From the NCBI GenBank assembly GCA_963771305.1, contig CAVYTS010000013.1, positions 671,364 through 735,363 of the forward strand: a stretch of DNA of 64,000 nt, read 5' to 3'. This stretch comes from CAJCIT01 sp963771305. Its GTDB lineage: Bacteria; Acidobacteriota; Terriglobia; Bryobacterales; Bryobacteraceae. The notes beneath the pieces were generated by a model, which searched no databases, was not told the origin of the DNA, and saw nothing but the letters and a program-made list of their open reading frames with translations. The translations under genes were made by a program, and so were the position numbers. Numbering within the stretch: the first letter of the stretch is position 1; each line of letters opens with the position of its first letter. This document shows, piece by piece, positions 36,759-45,287 of this stretch.

Positions 36759-39608
36759 TTACTTCGCCGGTCCTGTATATACCGTCCTGGCTCGCATGAT
36801 GCCCGATGGCTTGCGCGCCAGAGCTTCCTTGAGGCTTACATGGAAGCCCTGGTTAAACACTGTAAACGTTGGGTTCGCAGCGGTCGGCGAATCATACAAG
36901 CTGTTGGCCGTTTCTGCCGTACTGTAGTGTAACTCCGCGCACTGGGGACTGGACATGAGTGTCGTCATCGCGTTGGTGGCCTGGTAGACAAACGTCCCCG
37001 CGCCGGAAGAAAGCACCGCGGCCTCGCCATTCACCGGCCCGACCAGGTTCATTTGAAATGCAATGATCGGTGCGATCTTCGAACTATCCCCTCCGATGTC
37101 CGCCAACTTCTGGTCCACGATCGAGACCGTGTTGCCGTCATTGTCGAACACCTGATATAGCGCCCCGGTGACGTTATTGTCCGTGTCGTTCTCCAGCGTG
37201 ATGACCAGCCTGTAGCCGGCCGGTACCTTGCCCGGCAACGATCCCATATTCCATTCGTGATTGATAATGTTGCCGCCCTGAACCGGCCAGTTATCCACCC
37301 AGCCCACGATCGTGCTGCCATACAGAGAGAACCCGTATTGCTGCCCGGCGCTCAAATAGTTCGCCGGCGAATAGCAGTTCAATTGGAAACCGAACCCGAT
37401 CTGCGGCCCACCCTCCACCGCCTGGCACACGATGTCTTCTGTCACATTGATCGTCACCGAAACTTTGACCAGCGGTTGGCAGCCTAGGCCGCTGTCGTAA
37501 AAGAAATAATTCGCGTTGCTCCCGAAGCCACCGAAGGGCTGCAGCTGCCAGTTGTGGTAGAGATCGTAGTTGGTTCCGACATAGAAGACCTCCAGCTGGT
37601 TGTTCGAATTCGGGGCTGCCACCACGTACGTCGCCGCGGCGTTGTCTTTCATCTGGGACTCGCCCTTCCACGTTGCCGAACCCGCGGTTAGCTGGTAGTT
37701 GTGGTAAAGGTTACCGTTCGTGCCCACATAGAAGATCTCCAGTCTTCCGTCCCCATTCTGGCCAACCGCAATCTGCGCGGCGCTGTCACCTGAAAAAGCC
37801 ACCTCTCCATTCCATCCGGAGCCCGGCGCAACTTCCCAGTTATGGTAGAGGTTACTGTTGGTCCCGACATAAAACACCTCTTGCCTGCCATCCAGATTGC
37901 GTCCCCAGGCGATGTAGTTCGCGCTCGCGCCGGAAAGCTGGTTCTCACCGGCCCAGGCGTTCGGCGCAATCTGCCAGTTGTGGTAGAGATTATTGTCGGT
38001 GCCCACGTAGAAAATTTCAAGCTCTCCGTTTGTGTTTCCGCCGACGACAACCTGCTGCGCACTATTTCCCGGAAAAGCCGTTTCGACCGCCCAATTTCCA
38101 CCGGGCGTGGTCTGCCAGTTGTGATAAAGAACGTTGTTTGTCCCGACGTAAAACACCTCGAGCCTGCCATCCGCGTTACTGCCGACGGCCACCTGTTGGG
38201 CGCTCGCCGGAAACGGGGTTTCCCCGGCCCATGGGCCGTTCGGCGTCGTTTGCCAGTTATGGTAGAGATTGTTATTCGTTCCGACGTAGAAGATCTCCAG
38301 CCGCCCGTCATCGTTCCGGCCGACCGCGATCTGTTTTGCGCTGTCGCCCGGAAACTGAGTCTCGGCGGACCATACCAGCCCTCCCGGTACCAGCTGCCAG
38401 CGATGGTAAAGATTGTTATTTGTCCCTACATAGAACACCTCCAGGTGTCCATCCTCGTTCTGCCCCACTGCAATCTGCTCTGCGCTGCCTCCAAACAAAA
38501 ACTCTCCCCACCATTTCTGCTCGGGATCGTCTGTGGTCTCCGCGGTCTGCGAAGTCGTGTAAATCGTGCCGTTGATATCGACGGTGAACAAGGCGGGCAC
38601 GCTGTTGATCCACGGAACGGCAATAATTGTCCCGCCAGGTGAAAAAGTACCCTGCCCGACGGAAGTCCAGCTCACCCAGTTACCGATTTGGGGGTATCCT
38701 GTGTTCGTATAGATAGTCCCCCCTTGATCGGTAACAAAGAGGGCGAGTTGGTTTCCATTTGGGAGCGCCGTGATCGGCGAGCCGACCTTAACGTCTAAAA
38801 TCGGGAGAAGGGTCCAGGCCTCCCAGTTTCCTTCGTTAGGATCTCCCGAGGATTGGCACACTCCGCCGTTAGAATCGGCCATAAACAAGACCAGACCGTT
38901 CCCCCAAGCCACTGCTGTCACTGTTGCGCCGGATATAGAGGTACCCTGCGCAACGAGAGCCCAACCCACCCAGTTGTTTGTTTGGGGGTATCCGATGTTC
39001 ATCTGGATAGTCCCCTGTTGATCGGTGACGAAGAGGGTGAGCCGATTTCCCCACGGGATAGCAGTAATCGGTGAGCCGGCCTGAACGGTTACATTCGGGA
39101 GGAGCGTCCAAGTCCCCCAGTTTCCTTCGTTAGGATCTCCCGAGGATTGGTACACTCCGCCGGTGGAATCGGCCATAAACAGGACGACACTGTTCCCCCA
39201 AACCACTGCGGTCACTGTGGCGCCGAGTACAGAGTTGCCCTGCGCAACCGGAGTCCAATCCAGCCAGTCGTTTGTTTGGGGATATCCGATGTTCATCTGG
39301 ATAGTCCCCTGTTGATCGGTGACAAAGAGGGCGAGCCGATTTCCCCACGGGATAGCCGTAATCGGCGAACCTAGCGGTATTGAGGGGGGCACGTAGTTAA
39401 AAACCGCGTTCCACGCACCCCAATTTGCTGGATCTGCAAACGGGTTTCCTGAATTCTGTCGGACTTCGCCACTTGGTTGTTGGATGTCGCCGTTTGGAAA
39501 GATACTGAAAACGACCACGTCATTTCCCCAGGGCACTGCGGTAACTGCCGCGCCGGGCTTATTAGTGCCAGATGCCACCGTCGCCCACTGCTGCCAAGTG
39601 AGACTCAT
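36759..39608 (-). CDS. Double beta-propeller lectin-like protein
   Basis: About 949 residues from ATG 39608, chosen because a GGGAGG box lies just upstream and an earlier TTG would sit before it. No signal peptide is visible. Residues about 1-330 form repeated blades (TAIPWGNRLALFVTDQQGTI, QMNIGYPQTN). Residues about 340-690 hold seven 46-residue blades of the PLL/tectonin lectin type (GRLEIFYVGTNNNLYHNWQ). The last 240 residues are a beta-rich domain of unknown type. PLL-type propellers bind fucose or related glycans in each blade. Such leaderless giant lectins can be toxin or secretion-system cargo, but nothing nearby shows that. Only large gene between sites G and H. Confidence 0.75.
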   Translation of the reverse strand: MSLTWQQWATVASGTNKPGAAVTAVPWGNDVVVFSIFPNGDIQQPSGEVRQNSGNPFADPANWGAWNAVFNYVPPSIPLGSPITAIPWGNRLALFVTDQQGTIQMNIGYPQTNDWLDWTPVAQGNSVLGATVTAVVWGNSVVLFMADSTGGVYQSSGDPNEGNWGTWTLLPNVTVQAGSPITAIPWGNRLTLFVTDQQGTIQMNIGYPQTNNWVGWALVAQGTSISGATVTAVAWGNGLVLFMADSNGGVCQSSGDPNEGNWEAWTLLPILDVKVGSPITALPNGNQLALFVTDQGGTIYTNTGYPQIGNWVSWTSVGQGTFSPGGTIIAVPWINSVPALFTVDINGTIYTTSQTAETTDDPEQKWWGEFLFGGSAEQIAVGQNEDGHLEVFYVGTNNNLYHRWQLVPGGLVWSAETQFPGDSAKQIAVGRNDDGRLEIFYVGTNNNLYHNWQTTPNGPWAGETPFPASAQQVAVGSNADGRLEVFYVGTNNVLYHNWQTTPGGNWAVETAFPGNSAQQVVVGGNTNGELEIFYVGTDNNLYHNWQIAPNAWAGENQLSGASANYIAWGRNLDGRQEVFYVGTNSNLYHNWEVAPGSGWNGEVAFSGDSAAQIAVGQNGDGRLEIFYVGTNGNLYHNYQLTAGSATWKGESQMKDNAAATYVVAAPNSNNQLEVFYVGTNYDLYHNWQLQPFGGFGSNANYFFYDSGLGCQPLVKVSVTINVTEDIVCQAVEGGPQIGFGFQLNCYSPANYLSAGQQYGFSLYGSTIVGWVDNWPVQGGNIINHEWNMGSLPGKVPAGYRLVITLENDTDNNVTGALYQVFDNDGNTVSIVDQKLADIGGDSSKIAPIIAFQMNLVGPVNGEAAVLSSGAGTFVYQATNAMTTLMSSPQCAELHYSTAETANSLYDSPTAANPTFTVFNQGFHVSLKEALARKPSGIMRARTVYTGPAK

Positions 39609-40100
39609 ATAATCCTCCCTATCCAAAGAACGCGGGGCAAAGTTGTCCTCAGCTCATCGCGCGTGCGAGCGTTCATCGGGGCGGTAGCCGCGGCGTCGCC
39701 GATTGGCACGCCTGACGAATTGTACGCTTGGGATCTCAAGCGCTTCCGCCGAAATTGGTCTCGTTGACGTTTCTTGTTTTCTCTCTCGACGGAATTTGGG
39801 CCGCGACTCGTCGGCTGACTCCAATGGAGCCTATATCTATCCTCGCAAAAAAAACGGTTCTCAACCGGATACGGCTCGATGAACTCAGGCCATGCCACGG
39901 CCACACTCAGAAACCCATGGCGCGGGCTATATCCCTCAGAAGTGCAAAAGGCCGGTAATTACGCTCAGGATGCCGGAACCGCCGCGATTACTGAACAACC
40001 GCGCGGATCGATTACTGAACAACCGCGCGGATGGTGTTATGGGCGCCCCTTCGTCGTACTCAGCTTGTCCTCCGCGCGGCTCACTCGTCGCTTACCGCGG
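39609..40100. other. Intergenic region upstream of the lectin-like gene
   Basis: About 490 bp without a recognisable gene. It holds the GGGAGG ribosome-binding site of the lectin-like gene near 39615-39621 and a 24-bp tandem repeat (39986-40033). Confidence 0.5.
39986..40033. repeat. 24-bp tandem duplication
   Basis: Two adjacent copies of a 24-bp unit beginning GATTACTGAACAACCGCGCG, starting at 39986 and 40010. It is not part of a coding frame I can support. Confidence 0.75.
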
Positions 40101-40346
40101 TCACGTTCCGATCTCCGCGCTAGCGGCTCGGTCCCGCCTCCTTTGAACCGCCAGCCGGATGATTTCGCCCCTTGATCGAGCGCCGGCGAAGATCTCCCGT
40201 GACCGATCTTCATAGGGCAGCCCGGCTTCCTCCAAACGACGCTTACGGCGTGCGCGGATCACATGGGCAAGCGTTTCTCCGTGCTCGTTAACCCTGGGTT
40301 CGACTTGTTCTTCGAGCCGTCGAAGGCGCCGCCCGATCGCTTTCAC
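40101..40346 (-). CDS. Small phage-like protein, third of a trio
   Basis: An 81-residue basic protein beginning MKAIGRRLRRLEEQVEPRV, a short coiled-coil start shared with the two genes upstream. The rest is charged and helical (HVIRARRKRRLEEAGLPYED). Its start overlaps the stop of the preceding gene by four bases, supporting translation in an operon. Function unknown; genes of this type occur in phage and island modules. Confidence 0.55.
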   Translation of the reverse strand: MKAIGRRLRRLEEQVEPRVNEHGETLAHVIRARRKRRLEEAGLPYEDRSREIFAGARSRGEIIRLAVQRRRDRAASAEIGT

Positions 40347-40543
40347 CGCTGCCAGCGCCTGTTTCTCTTCATGGGCGGTGGGCCTGAGAAGATTTTGAAC
40401 TCCTTGGTCTCAACGATCTCGCCATCCGCCGAGACGAAGTTGAGGATGAGGACCTGTTCCTCCGTCGCTGGCAGCAAGCGCGCTTCCAAGCGTTCCAATC
40501 GCCGCGTGAGATTTTTGTTCGTCATTGTGTCAAGTCTTGCCAC
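40343..40543 (-). CDS. Small phage-like protein, second of a trio
   Basis: A 66-residue protein; the probable start is the internal Met before TNKNLTRRLERLEARLLP. It then has a beta-type segment (EQVLILNFVSADGEIVETKE). The RRLxRLE opening is shared with its two neighbours. It overlaps the upstream gene by 22 bases and the downstream one by four. Function unknown. Confidence 0.5.
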   Translation of the reverse strand: MARLDTMTNKNLTRRLERLEARLLPATEEQVLILNFVSADGEIVETKEFKIFSGPPPMKRNRRWQR

Positions 40544-40839
40544 GGCCGAAGAGGCTCGATGGGAAAGCCAGCGATCCAGGTGTTCAGCTCTGCATCGGTT
40601 GGTTGCTCGCCGTCCTCGCCGATCTTGTCAAGACGCACCACCTCCCAAAGAGTGCCGTCCGGGCACAGCGACCTTTTGCACGTTGCCTTCTCGAAGCTCG
40701 GCTCGCGGTTAAGGTTGCGCACCATGGGCGCATCGGGATCCTCCATGCGAACCACGACACGAAACCACGTCCGCGGCTTAGGAGGCGGTGGGTTCAATTG
40801 ATTCTCAATCCGGTTGAGGCGTCTCGTGATTGCTTTCAT
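40522..40839 (-). CDS. Small phage-like protein, first of a trio
   Basis: A 105-residue protein beginning MKAITRRLNRIENQLNPPPP, then a beta-type segment (TWFRVVVRMEDPDAPMVRNL) and an acidic C-terminus (PTDAELNTWIAGFPIEPLRP). It leads an operon of three short genes with a common N-terminal helix. Site H lies 23 bp upstream of its start codon. Function unknown. Confidence 0.55.
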   Translation of the reverse strand: MKAITRRLNRIENQLNPPPPKPRTWFRVVVRMEDPDAPMVRNLNREPSFEKATCKRSLCPDGTLWEVVRLDKIGEDGEQPTDAELNTWIAGFPIEPLRPWQDLTQ

Positions 40840-40861
40840 TTCGTCACCGCCAAGAATGGGC

Positions 40862-40884
40862 TGATATGCGCAAATATCGGTAGC
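40862..40884 (+). repeat. Cassette site H
   Basis: TGATA, spacer TGCGCAAA, TATCGGTAGC. The right half is perfect and the left half differs by two bases. Its last base is the final base of the HTH gene to the right, so the array meets the element's own right-hand genes here. Confidence 0.7.
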
Positions 40885-41264
40885 TACTTTCGCTCCGCAG
40901 CCAGCTCCAGTGCGGCCACGCGCGCCTCGATGTCCTCGATCTCAATCGCCCTGGCAGCGTGATTGAAGACTGCTTCTGCCGCTCGTAACCGCACTGACGC
41001 TGGCACGTTTGGGTCGACCATCGTTTTCAGAAAAGTGGTAGCGGCAGCGGACGTTCCTTGCTGGAGCCGTGCGACCGCTTGCCCGAAGGCGTCCCTACGG
41101 GCCTGCCGATAAGCCTTCTGGAACTCCGGGAGTTTAAACCAGCGTAGAAGGGTCCTGGTTCCAATCCCGGCAGCGCGAGCCGCCTCCTCCACGTTGCGTT
41201 GGGTGAGCAGCGCTGCGATTACGTCTTCCTGTTTTCGTCCGAGAATTGAGCCGCGGGCTGCCAT
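40884..41264 (-). CDS. Terminase-small-subunit-like HTH protein
   Basis: A 126-residue protein. The N-terminal third is a helix-turn-helix (RNVEEAARAAGIGTRTLLRW then FKLPEFQKAYRQARRDAF), followed by LQQGTSAAATTFLKTMVD and a heptad-rich C-terminal helix (IEIEDIEARVAALELAA). Similar small HTH proteins are found in prophages and islands and resemble phage terminase small subunits, but no large subunit is present. It may regulate the neighbouring genes. Its stop codon abuts cassette site H. Confidence 0.65.
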   Translation of the reverse strand: MAARGSILGRKQEDVIAALLTQRNVEEAARAAGIGTRTLLRWFKLPEFQKAYRQARRDAFGQAVARLQQGTSAAATTFLKTMVDPNVPASVRLRAAEAVFNHAARAIEIEDIEARVAALELAAERK

Positions 41265-41413
41265 TAGATGCCAAGTGCTGCCGCCGACGGTCCGCTACTG
41301 TTGTCATCGCCGTTCCATCGCCTTGGTCGATTTCCGTGAGAATTCGCTTGATTGTGTCCCGGCACCCGAGTGATGGATGTCACTGCGGCAGAGCCCGCAG
41401 AAAGAGATCCAAT

Positions 41414-42019
41414 ATGAAAATCTTTACGGTTGAAAGCGAGACGAACAACATCACAATCCACGGCACGCTTCAGAGTGCCGAAGCTGTGGCGAATGCAGAA
41501 CGATTCCGCAACGAAGCCGGACTGAACAAACTGGCGGCCGACTGGCCGGCGACCCGCCTGGTTGAGATTTGGAACAGCCTGCCGGGCGCGATTCCGGTAA
41601 AAAAGTTCAAGGATCGTCAGACGGCCGTTGCTCGAATCTGGAAAGCGCTTCAGACTCTCGACCAGGTAGCCCCTGAGGCCGCTCCAGCAGACGAACCCGC
41701 GACGGCTACGCCCGTTGCGCCAGAAACGCCCGACGTTGCGCCCGAGGAGACGCCCGCGACGAAGAAGACCACCACGCGCAAGGGCGCGAACAGGGCCCCG
41801 AAAGCCGCCAAGGCGCCGCGCGAGAGCAGCAAGACCGCCCAAGTCGTCGCGATGCTTCAGCGCCCGGAAGGCGCGACGCTTTCCGAGATTATGACCTCGA
41901 TGGGATGGCAACGACACACGGTCCGCGGGTTCATGGCCGGCGCGATGAAGAAGGCTGGCCACCAAGTGGAGTCCTTCAAGCCCGAGGGAGGGGAACGCAC
42001 CTACCGCATCAGCCAATAG
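41414..42019 (+). CDS. DUF3489 protein
   Basis: A 201-residue protein from ATG 41414. An N-terminal segment (KIFTVESETNNITIHGTLQS) is followed by a helical part, an Ala/Pro-rich linker (about 95-150), and a C-terminal DUF3489 winged-helix-like domain (SSKTAQVVAMLQRPEGATLS, WQRHTVRGFMAGAMKKAGHQ). DUF3489 proteins are frequent in phages and integrated elements and probably bind DNA; no activity is established. The frame could extend upstream to 41246, but the conserved start is at 41414. A terminator-like hairpin follows the stop. Confidence 0.8.
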   Translation: MKIFTVESETNNITIHGTLQSAEAVANAERFRNEAGLNKLAADWPATRLVEIWNSLPGAIPVKKFKDRQTAVARIWKALQTLDQVAPEAAPADEPATATPVAPETPDVAPEETPATKKTTTRKGANRAPKAAKAPRESSKTAQVVAMLQRPEGATLSEIMTSMGWQRHTVRGFMAGAMKKAGHQVESFKPEGGERTYRISQ

Positions 42020-42021
42020 CT

Positions 42022-42195
42022 TCAGCGACTCTCCCAGGCCCGCGCGGCTCCGGCCGCGGCGGGCTTTTCTGCGTTCAGGAGCAGCCGTAGTTCCTGCGAC
42101 CAGTCCGCGAGCGCAAGGCACAATCCTTGCAGGTCGGGGTGGCCATTCCGCAGGAGTGTTTCGACAGCCGCAATCTCGCGGCGGCAGCGAGCAAT
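42022..42195 (-). CDS. Possible small protein downstream of the methyltransferase
   Basis: The minus strand immediately after the methyltransferase stop stays open for 57 codons with protein-like composition (REIAAVETLLRNGHPDLQGL then CLALADWSQELRLLL). No ATG or GTG start lies in this frame, so the start may have been lost or shifted. Similar short helical proteins occur with such methyltransferases, but function is unknown. Confidence 0.35.
   Translation of the reverse strand: MARCRREIAAVETLLRNGHPDLQGLCLALADWSQELRLLLNAEKPAAAGAARAWESR
42038..42068 (+). terminator. Rho-independent-type terminator after the DUF3489 gene
   Basis: GCCCGC (42038-42043) pairs with GCGGGC (42059-42064), with an inner CGCGGC/GCCGCG stem, then TTTT. 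It starts 19 bases after the DUF3489 stop. Confidence 0.55.
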
Positions 42196-43575
42196 TCACG
42201 GCGCACCCAATCGCTCTTGGGCAATCTCGTCGAAAGTCCGGCCATCGCCGTCAAGCAGAGCTTGTTTGCCGGTGTATTGCTGCCAGCGTCGCAAGACGAC
42301 GTCGACGTACTTTGGGTCGAGTTCTACGCCGAAACAAATCCGTCCGATCTGCTCAGCAGCTATGAGTGTTGTTCCGCTTCCAAGGAAGCAATCGTAAACG
42401 GCCTGCCCCGGAAGTGTGTGGTTGAGAATCGGTCGCCTCATCACTTCCACGGGTTTCTGCGTCGGGTGGTCCCACTTCTCTTCCTTCGATCCGCCCATGA
42501 TGAACTTTGGCGAAGGGGAGTCCCACACCGTCGAGTTCTCGCCTGGCTTTCCAAACCACGGTGCGTTCTTTTTTCGGACCTACCAGCAAGGCTCATGCTG
42601 GAACCAGTAGTGCGTGCGGGTCAAGACCGTTCGACCCTTATTCCAGATGATCTGCTGGTGGTGCAGAAAACCGATGCGCAGCAAGCCGGCAAGGACTTCG
42701 CTTGTAAATTTCGAAGCGTGCCAGACGTAGCCCACCTGAAGGTCAGGCACTAGGGCGAAGGCTTCGGACCAGTCAGCGCGCGTGTCACCCGAGATCGTTG
42801 TTTCCGTGTGGCCCTGCGTCCGATGCTTCATGTAACTGGTTTCCGCTGGTCCGTACCCATTCAGCCCAGCACGATCGCGCCACTCAGAATCGAGTTCGAT
42901 GCCATAGGGCGGGTCGGTGATGAGCACTTGCGGCGTGGCGTCGCCCAGCAGCCGCGCGACGACTTCCGGCTGCGTGCAATCGCCGCAGATCAACCGATGG
43001 TTCCCGAGGAGAAACAGATCCCCGAGTCTTGTAACCGGCTCAGGCTGGACATCTGGAACCGCATCTTCATCGGTCAGCCCGGGGAAAGCGTCCTGTGCCT
43101 CGAGCAGCCGAGCAAGTTCGACATCATCGAAGCCGACCAGGTCCAGATTAAAGTCTTCTTCATGCAGCGTCGCCAACTCGATTCGCAACCTCTCCTCGTC
43201 CCACCCGGCGCCGGCAATTGCCAGTTGGTTGTCGGCGATTACCAGGGCTCGCCTTTGTGACGGCGACAAGTGCCGCAGCACGATGACAGGGACCTCCTCC
43301 ATGCCGAGCTTCTGAGCAGCAAGCAGACGTGCGTGGCCCGCGATGATGTCACCGTCGGCGCCCACGAGAATTGGATTGGTCCAACCCCACTCGCGGATCG
43401 AAGCGGCGATGTTGGCGACCTGCTCTCGGCTGTGCGTACGCGGATTATTGGCGCGTGGAATCAGGCGCTCGATCGGCCAGCGCTCAACCTGAATGTCACT
43501 TTCGATGGGAGGGCTGACCGGCGCTGCCTTTGGCATACACCCCCTCGAATAGCAATCGCGAGCTTCATTCGTCAA
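42196..43575 (-). pseudogene. ParB-domain DNA methyltransferase with in-frame amber stop
   Basis: Residues about 30-150 are a ParB/Srx-type N-terminal domain (ANNPRTHSREQVANIAASIR, DIIAGHARLLAAQKLG). Then comes an N4/N6 adenine- or cytosine-type methylase with DPPY at 221-224 and, after the break, the SAM loop DCFLGSGTTLIAAEQIGR. The frame is continuous except for a TAG at 42580-42582, where a tyrosine is expected (HEPCW, stop, VRKKNAPWFGKPGENSTVWD). A single base change (TAC or TAT to TAG) explains it. These enzymes methylate element or host DNA, often to escape restriction. Truncated unless the stop is suppressed or a sequence error. Confidence 0.8.
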
Positions 43576-44115
43576 GAGTCGTGGTCGGGCGCGGCAATGT
43601 TATCGACGCCCTGTGCCGCGCCCACCGTCCGACCGACCTTGCTCTCTACCCTTCGGCTTACAGTGTTCGTAGCACTTTCTTTTTCGACCTGACAGAGGCT
43701 TACCGCAAACTGTACATTTGCCCATACCTCTTTAATCGGACGCGAGCGGTTTTCTGTCGGCCCGCTGGTTCAAGGGACCCGCCGAACTCCCCAGTTGGTG
43801 GGCGTCGCTCTTCCAAATGTCGGGTTTCTGTTGTGAAAATGTCGGGTTGCTTGTCGGGTTTTTGAGCCTACTCGACAAGGAGTGTCCTTGCAGAATCATT
43901 AGCTTAGGTGCCAAATGTCGGAAATGTCGGGTTTTTATGGGAGTGGAGGGCCCCGGAGGAATTGAAGCTATTTATGCGTGTTTGTGAAAAGGTCGGCTCG
44001 GCGCGGCCATGAGGTTTGCTGAGCCTCAGCGCCTTTCATTCAGCGTCGATCGCTCCGACCACAAGGTGAACGCAAAACTCTGTCATCGAAGCCACCCGCC
44101 AGGCTGTGATTGGCG
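43576..44115. other. Region with iteron block copy 2, no gene
   Basis: About 540 bp upstream of the methyltransferase. The right part is the TGTCGGG block; in the remainder I find no gene. Confidence 0.5.
43815..43993 (+). repeat. TGTCGGG iteron-like block, copy 2
   Basis: Same layout as copies 1 and 3. The dyad is CTTGTCGGGT (43850-43859) with ACTCGACAAG (43870-43879), one mismatch in the stem. No integrase follows it, unlike copy 1. Confidence 0.8.
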
Positions 44116-44700
44116 TTACTTCTTCGCGGGTTTGACGGCCAGCGCGAGCGCCTGCGTGTACGTGGCTTCGACCTGATCGCCCTTGGCAATAAGCTTGAAC
44201 TGCTCGGGGTCTTTGACGAACAGGTCGACTGTGCGCTGCGGTCCCTTCAACGTCACCATCTGCTTGGCCGGATCGAGGCCAACAACGTCGGCCACAATCG
44301 TCACCTGTCGGCCGACTGCGCCGCCGGGCTGCGCACCCTCCTTCGCTCTCGCGCCGCCCACTTGCTCCGTTCGCGCTACCGCTTGGCCGCCACCCTTCAC
44401 CAGCTGCAGCGCAAAAGCCTCGACGTATTGGGCTTGGACCTGGTCGCCGACCTTCAACTTGTCGAAGTTCCTGATTTTCGGGCCGGCCGTGACCGTCGTC
44501 TCGTTGCCCTGCGGGCCCTTGAGCGTGACGTCGCGGGTTGTTTTGTCGATGGCCGTAATGGTCGCGGTGACGTCCACGGTCTGGGCGATACCAACCTTGC
44601 CCGGCTCGGAGGCGGTGACGACCTTTCCGGTTTGGGCTGCGACGGTCCCGCCAATGGCTACAGAAATTGCGAGTCCACATGAAAGCACGTACAAGCGCAT
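44116..44700 (-). CDS. Exported protein with two repeated beta modules
   Basis: A 194-residue protein with a signal peptide (YVLSCGLAISVAIGGTVAAQ). Two similar modules follow (VTATITAIDKTTRDVTLKGP then VGDQVQAQYVEAFAL; VTIVADVVGLDPAKQMVTLK then GDQVEATYTQALALAV), a DUF5666/OB-fold-like pattern of periplasmic proteins with unknown role. A strong AGGAGGGG box precedes ATG 44700. It is in the right part of the island, between iteron blocks 2 and 3. Confidence 0.75.
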   Translation of the reverse strand: MRLYVLSCGLAISVAIGGTVAAQTGKVVTASEPGKVGIAQTVDVTATITAIDKTTRDVTLKGPQGNETTVTAGPKIRNFDKLKVGDQVQAQYVEAFALQLVKGGGQAVARTEQVGGARAKEGAQPGGAVGRQVTIVADVVGLDPAKQMVTLKGPQRTVDLFVKDPEQFKLIAKGDQVEATYTQALALAVKPAKK

Positions 44701-45015
44701 GTCAGAAACCCCTCCTATGGGATCGGCTAAAAACTATAGCGCGGAAGCGACTATTTTGTCACGATTCCAGCCCAATGAATAGGGCGACCCCAGGCGAGGC
44801 ACCCAGTCAAGGGAACGGCTGTCGGGTCTCTGACGCTACCCGAAATGCCCCGACGACCTCGTAAACGACGGCTACCTGCGGCAGGTTCGCTGGGATTTTC
44901 GTTCCGGTCGGCTCCGCTTCTTGCCGGCGCGACAAATCTGAGCGCGGGTATGCTTGGTGCCCTTGCTATTTCGATCTGAAGCCCGACGCGTTGTTCATGC
45001 GGACATGGGTGTACA

Positions 45016-45195
45016 GAAATGTCGGGTTTCTGTTGTGAAAATGTCGGGTTGCTTGTCGGGTTTTTGAGCCTACCCGACAAGGAGTGGCCTTGCAGAATCA
45101 TCGGCTTAGATGCCAATTGTCGGAAATGTCGGGTTTTTATAGGAGTAGAGAGCCCCGGAGGATTTGGACCTGTTTTGCTTGTTTGCTAAAACGGC
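45016..45195 (+). repeat. TGTCGGG iteron-like block, copy 3
   Basis: Nearly identical to copy 2. The dyad CTTGTCGGGT (45052-45061) with ACCCGACAAG (45072-45081) is perfect. Relative to copy 1 both arms changed together (CTT/AAG against TAT/ATA), so pairing is kept. Confidence 0.8.
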
Positions 45196-45287
45196 CGCCT
45201 GCGTTCGCTTCCATACCGAGACGGAGCCCTGCTTAATTAATGATGATCACGCCGAGGAAGGACCGCTAGATCAGTGTGGTGTCCGTT

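Noticed and set aside
37673..38575. 300-codon plus-strand frame opposite the lectin-like gene
   Set aside because: Arg/Ser/Cys-rich low-information protein created by the repeated codons of the propeller blades on the other strand.
39681..39695. GGGCGGTAGCC near the lectin-like gene start as another cassette site
   Set aside because: Only the GGTAGC part matches and no CGTTA-type half lies at the required distance.
41264..42199. Long minus-strand frame opposite the DUF3489 gene
   Set aside because: Its composition (Arg/Gly/Ala-rich, no motif) and exact overlap with a recognisable plus-strand gene mark it as an antisense artefact.
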